Counted from the first letter of the stretch, positions 25,101 to 33,804 are shown. The stretch: DNA of 50,111 nt from an uncultured Clostridia bacterium (GCA_944392615.1 CALXXF010000017.1:1-50111); one strand, 5' to 3'. Program-made: numbers and translations. The notes: generated from the sequence alone by a model not told the origin.

Positions 25101-28100
25101 ATATACTTGTCAACTCCGCTGAGTTCGTCCCCGTATACCTTGAATTCTGCCACCTGAGCTCCGGGAGCGCCGGTATTGCCTGAGAACACAAGACGTATCC
25201 TGCGCGCCTCCGTACCATCAGGAAGAGAAATGCTGACAGTATTCTGAGACTCTTTTGCAAAGAGGTAATCGGTCGAAGGAAGGATCTCGGTATACTCTGA
25301 GCCGTCCTTGCTGACCTCTACTGAAAACGTCTGCGTGCGGTCGCCCCACGAAGGATTGAGCATGAGAACGATAGTATCAGCGTTCTTTACGCTTCCCAGA
25401 TCCACATCGAGGAAGGACTCCGTATCATCCGAAGAAGCCTCCCAGTACGTGGAAATATTCCCGTCTGTCGCGTCCATGAACTGCTCTGTGCGCGCACTGC
25501 TGTAGCTGTAGTGACGTCTGAAGGCAATGTCGCTTCTTTCAGCCTTGTCAGCAGGTATGATATACGCGCTTCCGGAAACCAGAGTATAATCATCCGGAAG
25601 GCTTCCGTCGTCCTCCTGATTGAACACATCGTTGGCGTAGTAGGAATAGCTTATGTCATTTTCCGCGGCCTGACCCTCCGGAACGACAGGATTGTCTGAC
25701 GGTGTATAGTCATCCTCCAGAGGTCTTACAATGACTATGTAGTTATCGTATTCTGTATCGGCGAGCTTTGGTATGGTTATGAATTCACCCGCCTGATACT
25801 GGTTCGTGAATATGTTATAGCTGCGCTCGCCGGCTTCGAGAGTTCTTCCCGTGTCTTCCCACATGAGAAGCCATGAGGGGGTCACGTCAAACCTTGAGTC
25901 TATTGTGAGCGCCACCTCAATATCTCGCTCGGCATAGAAATATATCGCTGTTTTGTCGTCACAGTAGGTCTGTATATAGTCGCACCCCTTGTAAATATCC
26001 GGAAGCGCGCTCACAACCGTATCGTTGTTTGTAAAGAGAGGAGAGCCCACATCAAGCGATTCCCTCACAAAATACCACCCGTCGGTATCAAAAGGAGCGA
26101 GGAAGCGGCTTATGGCGGGAACGTCGGGAGCGCTGGCTATCGTGTTTGCCTTCATAATGACTATGTAAGAAGGCTCTGCCTCAGATAATGAAGGAAGGCT
26201 CACGGCGCTTCCTGCATCTACGCGCATCCTGTAAAGTGAATATGGCTCTCCACCCACTTCAACAGACGCCTCGGTCTTTTCATACCCTGCGTCAAGAACA
26301 GATGCGTCGTCGGCTGCTCCGGGAAGCGCAAGGTAGAGATAACCGTCGCGGTTCACCCTTATGTCGAGTATGCTTCCGGTATCGCTCTTACCCTGAACGC
26401 TGGGCGGCATTATCCATGTGCTTCCCGCAATAAATTCAGGTACCGATGTAAACAGCGTTCCGGCGTCGGAAAATGCCTTGTCATTTTCTGAAATTCCGGA
26501 AGAGACGACATATGCCCCGTCAAAAGAGCCGTCGTTGACACTTTCTATTTCAATGACAGGATATTCTGTAGTATCCTCTATCTGAGTTTCACTTTCTGTG
26601 ATTGTGAAGTGCTCAAGCATAACGATATATGTTGCTTTATCCATTCCGAGATAGCCTAAAGACACAGTCTGTCCTTCCTCCACGCTTGTCCTGTATATCT
26701 CAAAGACCGTACTGTCGGGATTGGAGATCGACATTGTCATCGAGGTCTTTGTAAAGCCTGCCTCATCCGACAACCAGTCCGGACGCGGGGCAAGGCTGTC
26801 CCATGCTACATAGAGATAGGTCGAGACCTCGCTCTTGAAGGACAGCAGTGTCGTCTGTGCATTCCAGCGCTTGCTCTCCATAGCGGGCCTTATCCAATCA
26901 CATCCCCAGAGCTCATACGGCACGTCGCTGAAAGTAAAGGTGCGGTCGCTGTGAGATATATCGCCGGGACGCAGGTCTTCCACAACGCTCCAGCCTCCGG
27001 CGTTGACAGAATCGTTGCAGACGAGTTCTGTTATCGCCGCGCTCTCACCGAACAGAGACAGTCTCCTTATAGCTGCGTTGAGCTTGTCGATGCTTGCTGC
27101 AGGCACGAGCGCCTTTGCATCCTCGCCGAGCGCCTCATACGCTTCACGTACCGCCATAATATCGCCGGCATCCGAGGGGGTTATCCTGTATATGGGCTTT
27201 ATAGCCGCGATGCTGTTTATGACTTCCTCGGCTGCTTCATTGTCAAGCGGCGCCACAAATGAGAAGGTCGCTCTGTCGAGGTTGAGAGTTCCGGGCAGGC
27301 CTCCTCCGTTTTTAATCGATATACGGTGCTCTCCAGCTGTCAAAACAAGGCTGCCTATTTCGTTTTCAGCCCATTCGAGCACACGTGTGTCCCAATCGGC
27401 GTCAACTATATTCTGCTCGTCCACCTTAAGTGAAAGCTCGCTGACAAGCTGGTCGTCGAGATAGAGCTGAGCTGTACGCACCGGCGAGTAGACCTCAAGC
27501 TCGCCGACCTGGGCTCCGTTTGTACCCTGGTCGCTCACACCGGTAAAGAGTATCCTTATGTAACGAATTTCAGCCGGTTCAAATACTGCGTCTGCATAAT
27601 TGCCGGCGAGATTGCCTTTGCCTGCAGGAGAAAAGCTGTAGACATCAGTGTCCTTCAGAGTGACGAAGCTCTCGCCGTCCGTGCTTCCGAGCACGGCAAA
27701 GGTCTGTGTTCTTGCGCTCCAGTCGGTAACGACACGGATGCGCACCATATGGACCGGTATAACTGCTCCGAGGTCAAGCTGAAGCCATTTCGGTTCATCT
27801 TCGGTTACCGGCTGTCCGGAGCCCCAGTATGAGCCGCGCTCAGGATTTCCGTCGGTGACATTTCCCGAAGTCTGGGTGTGACTGCTTGTCTGACCGGAGC
27901 TTCTTCCGAGCGCCCGGTTCTCCATGTAAAGCGCCGAACGGAGCGAGAGAGAATAAATTCCCGCCGTTTTGACGTTTACATCAAACGAAACCGAGTTGCC
28001 TGCTGTGGCAAAGCCCGTAAGATACCCCGCCCCGTCATACCCGGGCACGTCGGTGCTGACCTGCACACCTGAGGAAGTGTAGTCACCGTCCTCAAGCTGA

Positions 28101-28258
28101 TAGACCGCCGACGGCGAACCGTCAAGGACAAAGGCATCTGACAAAAGGGATATCGCCATCAGCGCGGGGCTTGCAGCTCCGAGAAGGAGCAGCACAGCAA
28201 GGAGCAGCGAAAGCGCCCTGACCTGTATTTTTGTGACTGTTTGTACGCCTGATTTCAT
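22130..28258 (-). CDS. Giant secreted GH28-like multidomain glycan-active protein
   Basis: This encodes a 2042-residue secreted protein. A signal peptide (about 1-35) is followed by a carbohydrate-binding region with an F5/8 type C-like domain (about 50-335), a short helical linker (335-400), three tandem copies of a roughly 145-residue beta-rich module (about 410-555, 565-705, 715-850), a second F5/8 type C domain (about 905-1040), two LamG/concanavalin-like domains (about 1045-1200 and 1205-1385), a right-handed beta-helix GH28 domain (about 1393-1790) and a bacterial Ig-like domain (about 1825-1920). GH28 motifs NRDGID (near 1573) and AGDDGLC (near 1593) keep the Asp residues, but the usual HG motif reads SNGIKFGSD. 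There is no LPXTG motif or C-terminal membrane helix. A perfect AAGGAGGA precedes the ATG. The adjacent AraC gene probably regulates it. Confidence 0.85.
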   Translation of the reverse strand: MKSGVQTVTKIQVRALSLLLAVLLLLGAASPALMAISLLSDAFVLDGSPSAVYQLEDGDYTSSGVQVSTDVPGYDGAGYLTGFATAGNSVSFDVNVKTAGIYSLSLRSALYMENRALGRSSGQTSSHTQTSGNVTDGNPERGSYWGSGQPVTEDEPKWLQLDLGAVIPVHMVRIRVVTDWSARTQTFAVLGSTDGESFVTLKDTDVYSFSPAGKGNLAGNYADAVFEPAEIRYIRILFTGVSDQGTNGAQVGELEVYSPVRTAQLYLDDQLVSELSLKVDEQNIVDADWDTRVLEWAENEIGSLVLTAGEHRISIKNGGGLPGTLNLDRATFSFVAPLDNEAAEEVINSIAAIKPIYRITPSDAGDIMAVREAYEALGEDAKALVPAASIDKLNAAIRRLSLFGESAAITELVCNDSVNAGGWSVVEDLRPGDISHSDRTFTFSDVPYELWGCDWIRPAMESKRWNAQTTLLSFKSEVSTYLYVAWDSLAPRPDWLSDEAGFTKTSMTMSISNPDSTVFEIYRTSVEEGQTVSLGYLGMDKATYIVMLEHFTITESETQIEDTTEYPVIEIESVNDGSFDGAYVVSSGISENDKAFSDAGTLFTSVPEFIAGSTWIMPPSVQGKSDTGSILDIRVNRDGYLYLALPGAADDASVLDAGYEKTEASVEVGGEPYSLYRMRVDAGSAVSLPSLSEAEPSYIVIMKANTIASAPDVPAISRFLAPFDTDGWYFVRESLDVGSPLFTNNDTVVSALPDIYKGCDYIQTYCDDKTAIYFYAERDIEVALTIDSRFDVTPSWLLMWEDTGRTLEAGERSYNIFTNQYQAGEFITIPKLADTEYDNYIVIVRPLEDDYTPSDNPVVPEGQAAENDISYSYYANDVFNQEDDGSLPDDYTLVSGSAYIIPADKAERSDIAFRRHYSYSSARTEQFMDATDGNISTYWEASSDDTESFLDVDLGSVKNADTIVLMLNPSWGDRTQTFSVEVSKDGSEYTEILPSTDYLFAKESQNTVSISLPDGTEARRIRLVFSGNTGAPGAQVAEFKVYGDELSGVDKYIELSKVSDDDAVLVRSLSDGTASLSSRIIAEYEVRSSRADRKMYVSLRDSSGNDVVCLTFDTDGYLKATDGSGSAKICCYMPDTWYTVKLVVDAEEGTFDVWIDHTVRAQSLAVASGGAVSDVAFAVLEKNSALSIDNLRVYDNPEEYIFTEDFNSAEDIPDGWSFSVPGSAFIADVPFESDKSLMLSADGSAAKATRLLPETSGIFSFEVKVRIEGIGFAPMPVLTDSEGAVSAGVAFWHNSLYAVNGDNWVKVMDGASPWAYYPADNWYKIRLVVNTNTKRYDLYVDGALRMESLSFASDTSSVDRVCFTLGTDNTAYIDSLYMYMGSSLGEGLIDSANVIDVRDYGAVGDGVTDDTIAIQRALDDAAFTGKTVLLEDGVFLTSTIWVKSDTTLHIAPSAKILGIMEKNRYPLVESCEGLINYRQIGRGLVLTENASNVRIEGGGTIDGNGFYGYKVNDPATSRRLQDARPCVILSILSENVTISGVNLVNSAFWTLVPMESRNVTIRNVNVNSMNTPNRDGIDPCDVINLTIENCNILAGDDGLCFKSSSLFGCDNIDVRNITIQSRSNGIKFGSDTYGSLKNLYVSDVTMKNVVKSGITMQSADGAEIENLVFERITMTEVDDPIFLTVGNRGRQPVDNPGMRLGYIRNVEFTDISSESPMMPPYSYDSDVHEVLIIGLDEEHKIENVHFKNVTIEFPGGYTTVPGWPSGVGSGYPEHYSAKGKSNAWAYCIKYASNITFENCTNILLSDDVRPEITYYDGYSELPAEYDVNGEYVLPVRIQVEGTVSAEKLPLPETVGVLLENGEIAYLPVVWENYGGYISGVNGSYVVTGSIAETEGIGSTEGLCASAEVTVTGAEAAQKLSFTDSFEAYVQTRSESESLESVRLIIAANKDFMLGSSSLSVTVKFTTTDGGGKTHSGVLGNGNMDFPLFLQVTALGEVFEASDGNVLFGVVYTDVPTDQVESISVEIQNTEGKTVYNAAHQFT

Positions 28259-28706
28259 TTTTCATCCTCCTTAAACGTTAAGGATATAAACAACACGCCG
28301 CACCTGCAAGTCGGATTACACTACTGCATGGTATTTATGTTACCCGACTGCACTGCTGACCTGCCTGCAATCCGGTTACCCGCCCGTGCGGCGTTCGACG
28401 CCTGTCGTCACGCTTTGGCGTCTTTTCTATATTTTAATCTCAAAGGACGGACAGCGCTATGCAAATGATAATAATAACATTGCAAAAAATAAACCTGTCA
28501 GAGGCACGCTTATTTTTTTGGCAATGTCTCAGGCGCTATTGATATTATCCCGACAATATGATATAATCAACATGTACTTGACGAATCTGCTCAAAACTGT
28601 CCGGAAAGTACAGGCAGCTGTTGGCAATCATGTCATGCCATCCTTTTTTCCGCATGGTTTCAGGATAGCACAGTCACGTATGTCAGAAACCACGAGGTAA
28701 CAGAAA
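28259..28706. other. Divergent intergenic region between the giant gene and the AraC gene
   Basis: This 448-base region holds the araC promoter at 28539-28567 and the strong ribosome binding site of the giant gene. Two similar segments near 28308 and 28367 (TGCAAGTCGGATTAC and TGCAATCCGGTTAC) could be activator sites. No promoter for the giant gene was placed with confidence. Confidence 0.5.
28539..28567 (+). promoter_or_regulatory. Promoter of the first AraC regulator
   Basis: TTGATA (28539-28544), 17 bases and a perfect TATAAT (28562-28567) give a leader of about 130 bases before the ATG at 28707. Confidence 0.65.
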
Positions 28707-29498
28707 ATGGATATTATTTACAAACATGATATAAGCAGGAACATAGGCGAAAACTATTTTTCGCTTCATACGCACCCCTGTTTTGAAATATTTTTCATGA
28801 TGAAGGGCAACGGGGTGTTTGTAGTTGAGGGGCACGAATACTCTCTTCAGCCTAATTGTCTTATTCTTCTGCGTCCCGGCGAAATGCACAGGGCCAAAAT
28901 CGAGTCGGGCTGCGACTACGAACGCTGTTTCCTGCATTTTTCAGACGACACGGTCCGTGCATTTGACCCTGACGGGGAGCTTTTGTTTCCGTTTACCGAG
29001 CGGCTCATAGGAGAGCGGAATTTTTATTCTTCGGCGGATATCGACGGCGGATTCGTAAAAGGACTTCTCGCAAGGTGTGAAAAAGAGCTTTCACGCGAGG
29101 GAGGCTGCGACCTGTCGCACCACCTGTTTCTGCTGCTGAATGAGATACGCGGTGCATTCTATTCCGAGGATAAGGACGGGTCGCAGACGAGCGCAGACTC
29201 GCTGATATACGAGATAATACGGTACATAAACGAAAACATATGCTCTGAACAGTCTGTGGGCGCAATTGAAAAAATGTTCTATATAAGCCGGCCTATACTC
29301 AATAAGCGCTTCAAAAGAGCTACCGGAACTACAGTATGGGATTACATAATAACCAAGCGCGTGGTGCTCGCCGACCAGATGATGTCGTCGGGAGAATCAG
29401 CGACGCAGGCGGCGTATGCCTGCGGCTACAATGACTACTCTTCATTTTACAGAGCATATAAAAAGGTGTTCGGACACCCTCCGAAGGATTCTTTGTGA
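28707..29498 (+). CDS. AraC-family regulator
   Basis: This encodes a 263-residue regulator. The N-terminal cupin (about 10-130) has the typical pattern SLHTHPCFEIFFMMKGNGVF and LRPGEMHRA, and senses a small molecule, probably a sugar. The C-terminal 100 residues hold two helix-turn-helix units of the AraC type (second unit YACGYNDYSSFYRAYKKVFG). GAGG lies upstream of the ATG. It is divergent from the giant GH28-like gene and is the best candidate for its activator; the target is inferred from position only. Confidence 0.92.
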   Translation: MDIIYKHDISRNIGENYFSLHTHPCFEIFFMMKGNGVFVVEGHEYSLQPNCLILLRPGEMHRAKIESGCDYERCFLHFSDDTVRAFDPDGELLFPFTERLIGERNFYSSADIDGGFVKGLLARCEKELSREGGCDLSHHLFLLLNEIRGAFYSEDKDGSQTSADSLIYEIIRYINENICSEQSVGAIEKMFYISRPILNKRFKRATGTTVWDYIITKRVVLADQMMSSGESATQAAYACGYNDYSSFYRAYKKVFGHPPKDSL

Positions 29499-29572
29499 CA
29501 TACATGTCAATAAGTTAAATACCGTTGCCTGTGCCCTGCCGCGCTGCTCTGTAAAAGCCCTGCTGCTTACTG

Positions 29573-29709
29573 AAAAAGCAAACACCGCTTTAGGTCGTTG
29601 TTGTAAGAATACCCCGTAGGGGCGGCTATCAGCCGCCCGCTGGCGCATAACATGCGCCCCTACAAGGCGCTTTCTTATCTCAACGCCACTTAAGCGGTGC
29701 TTGTTTTTT
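29573..29709 (+). repeat. 137-bp long-hairpin element with two inner hairpins, also a terminator
   Basis: Paired segments in order are CACCGCTT (29583-29590) with AAGCGGTG (29692-29699), CGTTG (29596) with CAACG (29681), TAAGAA (29604) with TTCTTA (29672), and GTAGGGGCG (29616-29624) with CGCCCCTAC (29655-29663). Inside are two hairpins, GGCGGCT/AGCCGCC (29621-29637) and GGCGCAT/ATGCGCC (29642-29658). The 3' arm ends in a T-run, so it can terminate the AraC transcript. It looks like a MITE or REP-type element, or a structured RNA. Confidence 0.75.
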
Positions 29710-29754
29710 TGATATGTCGGTGTTGCCGCGCATCACCTGAAATCACAAAAAGAT

Positions 29755-30795
29755 TCAGAAGCCTCCGTATTCGCATCTCGCTATTATGTGGTCCTGATAT
29801 TCCTTGTCAAGCTCAACGAAATATCCGCTCCAGCCCCATACCCTGACTATAAGGTTCCTGTATTTATCAGGATGCTTCTGAGCGTCCTTCATGCAGTCGC
29901 GGTTGACTGCGTTCAGCTGCAGCTGATGGCCTCCGAGTCTGACATATGTTTCCACAAGTCCGGCGGTTTTGGTAAGCCCTTCTTTATTTCTGAACATGCT
30001 GTCGTGCAGTTCGAGCGTGAGCGGACCCCCGTTGGCAACTCCGGAAAGATCCGGCTTTGTGAATGATCTGACAACTGATACAGGTCCGCGGCAGCGCGCA
30101 TAAAGCGAGGGGGAGTAGTTTGCGGGTATAGGGTCCGCCGCTTTCCTGCCGTCTGCGGTAGCCGCCAGACCCTTCGAATATGTTATGTAATACATTGCCG
30201 AGCCGGTCCCTGCGCGGAAGATGCCGCCGCGGTCGTTTTTCTTTCCTTTAAGACTTTCAGCAAAGGCGTCGGTGAGTATACAGGCTATTCGGTCGCTTTC
30301 ATCATCGCCGTTTCCGAATTTATACGGGCTGTAGCGCAGCTTGTTATAGAGCACGTCGTACCCTTCAAAATTATTTTCAAGGCCCGACAGCAGTTCTTCG
30401 GCAGACACGCTCCTGTCACCAAAAACAAAATGAGATACTGCCGAAAGAGAGTCAACAGCGGTCGCAAGTCCGGCGCCGTGAATGCCGTAATTCGTATATT
30501 TTGCGCCGAGGGAAGCGTCCTTGGCATTTTGAATGCAGCCGTGTATCATAAGAGAATCAAACGGGGCCGGGAAAATATACTTTCCGAGCGATTTTTCCAT
30601 TATTCTTTCCGACGATTCCCTTATATTTTCCACGGTATATCCGAGCAGCTCGTCTATGTCTGATGAGCACGCGAGCTTTTCACGTATCGCTTTTTCCGCG
30701 GCAGCGGCAGGTCTTCCGCACATCGGCGCCGTGATGCTTCCGGAAGAAAGCCAACCCGCCTGTTTGTTCATATTATACCGTTTGACACTTGACAT
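29755..30795 (-). pseudogene. Glycyl radical enzyme, C-terminal part only
   Basis: This 346-codon frame corresponds to the C-terminal 40-45 percent of a PFL/glycerol-dehydratase-like glycyl radical enzyme. It contains a region after the active site (LMIHGCIQNAKDAS, then GIHGAGLATAVDSLSAV) and the C-terminal radical loop, here IVRVWGWSGYFVEL with the radical glycine in RVWG. Full enzymes have 750-850 residues; the N-terminal 400 or more, including the thiyl-radical cysteine, are absent, and no activase gene is nearby. A TATAAT on the same strand (30772-30777) sits just before the ATG at 30771, so neither that ATG nor the one at 30795 has a proper leader. I read it as a deletion remnant. The frame is intact, so a free-standing radical-domain subunit is the alternative. 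Confidence 0.7.
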
Positions 30796-30817
30796 TCAAA
30801 GAAATATTGTGTATAAT
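30772..30817. promoter_or_regulatory. Overlapping divergent promoters of the second AraC gene and the GRE fragment
   Basis: On the plus strand TTGACA (30789-30794), 17 bases and TATAAT (30812-30817) form a consensus promoter for the AraC gene; another TTGACA lies seven bases earlier. On the minus strand TTGAAT (30794-30799), 16 bases and TATAAT (30772-30777) face the opposite way. The -35 boxes overlap, so the two promoters would compete. Confidence 0.65.
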
Positions 30818-30884
30818 TGTAGACAAAAATTATCCTTGCAAACAGGAAATAAAAACCAGCAAAGTTATACACGAGGGTGATAGA

Positions 30885-31679
30885 GTGATATTTTACCAGA
30901 CGATAAATTCAAAAAGCGGCACAAATAACGACATAGAGATATTCGATGACTTTGAATTCATAAGTCATATGCACCGCGACCTTGAGTTTATTCTTGTGCT
31001 TGAAGGAAGCATAACACTGACCGTCGAGGAAAAAGTGCGCGAGCTTACAAAGGGTCAGACAGCCATGGTTTTTTCAAATCAGATACATTCGTATCTGACA
31101 AAAAACCACTCCAGGGTTCTGATACACGTCTTTTCTCCTGATAATGTCCGCAGCTTCACGCACATGCTTGAAAACAGGATAGGAAAAGAGCCGGTTTTCA
31201 GGTGCGACGATGAAATCAAGGAATACTATTATAAGGCGTGCGTAGAAAAAAACAGGCGGACTCCGCTTGCAATAAAATCCTATCTCTACGCAATATGCGA
31301 CAGATATCTTGCCGACTGCGAGCTTACCGAGGTGCCAAAGGGCTCCTCGGACATCATCCACCTCATGCTGAGATATATAAGCGAGCATTTCAGGGAAAAC
31401 ATAACTCTCGGAGAAATGGCGGAGACTTTCGGGTATGAGGCGCACTATCTTTCAAGGGTGTTCAGCTCCTCCGTCAACATAAATCTGCGCAAGTATATAA
31501 ACCAATACAGAGTAGATTATGCCAAATATTTACTTTCCGAAACAGAGCAGAGCATCACAGATGTTGCAATGAACAGCGGGTTTCAGAGCATAAGAAATTT
31601 CAACAGGGTGTTTTCTGAATTTGAGGGGATTTCGCCGCAGGTATTCAGGGCGCAGAGATTGCCGACACAGCCGGCATAA
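30885..31679 (+). CDS. AraC-family regulator (second)
   Basis: This encodes a 264-residue regulator starting at GTG 30885, with GAGGGTG seven bases upstream. A longer frame beginning at 30789 would start before the promoter's transcription start and is rejected. An N-terminal cupin (ISHMHRDLEFILVLEGSITL, about 20-90) precedes two AraC helix-turn-helix units at the C-terminus (first ITLGEMAETFGYEAHYLSRVF, second ITDVAMNSGFQSIRNFNRVF). Its effector is unknown. It faces away from the glycyl radical fragment, and may once have regulated the complete enzyme. Confidence 0.92.
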   Translation: MIFYQTINSKSGTNNDIEIFDDFEFISHMHRDLEFILVLEGSITLTVEEKVRELTKGQTAMVFSNQIHSYLTKNHSRVLIHVFSPDNVRSFTHMLENRIGKEPVFRCDDEIKEYYYKACVEKNRRTPLAIKSYLYAICDRYLADCELTEVPKGSSDIIHLMLRYISEHFRENITLGEMAETFGYEAHYLSRVFSSSVNINLRKYINQYRVDYAKYLLSETEQSITDVAMNSGFQSIRNFNRVFSEFEGISPQVFRAQRLPTQPA

Positions 31680-31715
31680 AACTCACCGAGAAAGCGCGGT
31701 CCCTGCATTTCCGAG

Positions 31716-31744
31716 TTGAATTGTACAGCCATATGTGGTATACT
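31716..31744 (+). promoter_or_regulatory. Promoter of the ACT-MBL gene
   Basis: TTGAAT (31716-31721), 17 bases and TATACT (31739-31744) lie between the AraC stop and the next gene. Transcription should start near 31751, which rules out the ATG-like start at 31735. Confidence 0.6.
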
Positions 31745-31788
31745 ATAATATGCTTATGGTAAAAAAGCTGGCGCACCGGCGGAAAGAG

Positions 31789-33231
31789 ATGGCGGATACA
31801 ACTATGAAAAAAACATATATAACCCACATGCCGGACAAGCCCGGAGCGCTTCTGCGCGCCGTCGATATAATTTCCCGGCTGGGGATAAACATAACGAGGG
31901 TGAGCTACAACAAGTCTCTTGATACCAATACCCTTTTTATAGATGTGTGCGGCGACGCGGAAAAAATCGAAGAGGCCTCCGAGCATTTAAGCGGGCTTGG
32001 TTACCTTTCGGAGGGCTCAAACGCAGAGATAATACTGCTGGAATTTAAGCTTGAGGACAAAGCCGGCACGCTTCGTCCTGTTCTTGAGCTTATTGAAAGC
32101 CGAAATTTCAACATATCATATATCAACTCGCAAAGTGAAGGCGGCGACTGTCAGCATTTCAAGATGGGGCTTTATGTGGACGACCCTTCTGTGATAAAAG
32201 ATTTTCTCGACAGCGCTGCGCGCTTCTGTGAGGTAAGGATACTGAACTATGACAGAATAGAGAAGAATCTCGACAATACGGTCTTCTACATCACGTTTGC
32301 AAATTCGATATCCGAGAAATTCAGTTTTGACCGCGCTCAGATGAATTGTCTGCTTTCTGATTCGAACAGGATAATGATGCTTCTGGAAGAGCAGAACGAG
32401 CCTCCGCTTAAGACGTTTGAGGCGGTGGAAAAGTACGCGGGCTTCATTGCCGCGTCGAGAGGTGAAAATTTCACGCCTCGCATAAGCAGATTTGATTTTC
32501 CGGATTTCACAGTCCATGTCGTTGAACCGGCATGCGGGAGCAACATATCGGTTATAGAGAAAGGCGGGCGCCTTTTGTTCGTAGACACCGGATTTGCAAT
32601 ATACGAAAACGAAATGAAAAAAGCGCTTGAGTCAGCAATACCCGGTTTTTCCGGAATGGACAAAGAGTGTATAATAAGTCATGCCGATATAGACCACTGC
32701 GGACTTTTACACTGGTTCGACAAGGTGTGGGTGAGCAGGACGAGCTATGAAAATTTCAGACTTGAAAACGCCAAAGAGAACAATTTCCGCGAGCAGAACC
32801 CACTTCACGAGCCGCACTGTCACATAATGAAGCTCATGTCTGAATATTCACCGCCCGACCTTTCCCGCCTTTGCATAATAAACGAGCAAGAGCCGGATCT
32901 GACGCAGCCCCTTTCTTTTATAGGGGTTTTCGAATTTGAGGGACTGAAATTCGACGTATACGAAGGTGCCGGCGGGCACGCCAAGGGCGAGATAGTGGCA
33001 AAGGGCAGCAACAACGATCTTCTTATAACCGGAGACATACTTGTAAACGCAAAAGGCTTCCTGCCTGAACAGGCGGAATTCAATCTTTTGTCGCCATATC
33101 TTATGACGAGCGTAAATATGGACAGCACGCTTGCATCGGCGGAGAGAAGAGCGGTCGTTTCTCTTGCAAAGAGCTCAAACAGCTTCGTCCTTCCGGGCCA
33201 CGGCACACCCTTCCGTCTCGGAGAAAGGTAA
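31789..33231 (+). CDS. ACT-ACT-metallo-beta-lactamase fusion protein
   Basis: This encodes a 480-residue protein. Two ACT domains (about 6-75, ITHMPDKPGALLRAVDIISR; about 80-160, FKLEDKAGTLRPVLELIESR) are followed by a linker and an MBL-fold hydrolase domain (about 230-480). All MBL metal-ligand positions look intact: H298-A-D300-I-D302-H303, a His in GGHAKGE, an Asp in ITGDILV and a His in LPGHGTP. ACT domains bind amino acids, so hydrolase activity may be under amino-acid control. The substrate is unknown; the MBL type resembles the diiron flavoprotein/oxidoreductase-like branch more than classic lactamases. The start is uncertain: ATG 31789 follows GGAAAG, and ATG 31804 is an alternative. 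Confidence 0.8.
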   Translation: MADTTMKKTYITHMPDKPGALLRAVDIISRLGINITRVSYNKSLDTNTLFIDVCGDAEKIEEASEHLSGLGYLSEGSNAEIILLEFKLEDKAGTLRPVLELIESRNFNISYINSQSEGGDCQHFKMGLYVDDPSVIKDFLDSAARFCEVRILNYDRIEKNLDNTVFYITFANSISEKFSFDRAQMNCLLSDSNRIMMLLEEQNEPPLKTFEAVEKYAGFIAASRGENFTPRISRFDFPDFTVHVVEPACGSNISVIEKGGRLLFVDTGFAIYENEMKKALESAIPGFSGMDKECIISHADIDHCGLLHWFDKVWVSRTSYENFRLENAKENNFREQNPLHEPHCHIMKLMSEYSPPDLSRLCIINEQEPDLTQPLSFIGVFEFEGLKFDVYEGAGGHAKGEIVAKGSNNDLLITGDILVNAKGFLPEQAEFNLLSPYLMTSVNMDSTLASAERRAVVSLAKSSNSFVLPGHGTPFRLGER

Positions 33232-33377
33232 ATTCCGGAGATGATGAAAGCGGCAAAAGCTCAAAAAATGGAAACACGCGCACAAAGGCAGAGCGCACAC
33301 AGAGGCAGAGCGCAGATTAAAGAAAAACGCACGCAAATACGGAACGCAGCCTCAGCACTTGCAGTGACGGAAAAGGC

Positions 33378-33665
33378 TCATAAAAGTACTTTCAAAACAT
33401 CTTCTGGTACCTGACGTATCTGCGCATTATATGACGTCGGAATAGTGAAAATCAAGTCACAGGAGCTTGTTTTGCAGACGCCCATCTGCTGCACAGCCAG
33501 GTACTGCGCCGGTATACGGTATTGCATGCTCTGACCGGATGTGCCATTAAAGCCGCGCCCACCTGCCAGAAAGACATTTCCAACAAGCGCAGGCAGCGCG
33601 GCGGCGCAGAGCAACGCCAATATCACAAGGAGCAGCTCAGGTCTTAAAAAATTTCTGCCATTCAT
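33378..33665 (-). CDS. Small single-pass membrane or secreted protein of unknown function
   Basis: This encodes a 95-residue protein with ATG 33665 and AAGGTG seven bases upstream. A hydrophobic helix (about 10-30, LLLVILALLCAAALPALVG) suggests a signal anchor. About 60 residues follow, with two cysteines close together (VCKTSSC) that could form a disulfide outside the cell. I recognise no family. It lies alone between the convergent ACT-MBL gene and the divergent galM gene. Its good ribosome binding site and clear topology support it, but with no homologue to hand the call is tentative. Confidence 0.5.
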   Translation of the reverse strand: MNGRNFLRPELLLVILALLCAAALPALVGNVFLAGGRGFNGTSGQSMQYRIPAQYLAVQQMGVCKTSSCDLIFTIPTSYNAQIRQVPEDVLKVLL

Positions 33666-33804
33666 AAACACACCTTCTTTTTACAGTGATGGCGATACAT
33701 GCGCCTCTTCAAATGACAGTTTATTCATCTGCGCCCGTCACGATTACACGGCAGGAGGTGCCGGCAAGCAGGAGCAACAACAAAAAAACGGAGGAATAGT
33801 ATTC

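Noticed and set aside
33541..33804. N-terminal extension of galM
   Set aside because: It precedes a good ribosome binding site and the first residues of the family begin at 33805; the extension is low complexity and overlaps a small minus-strand gene.
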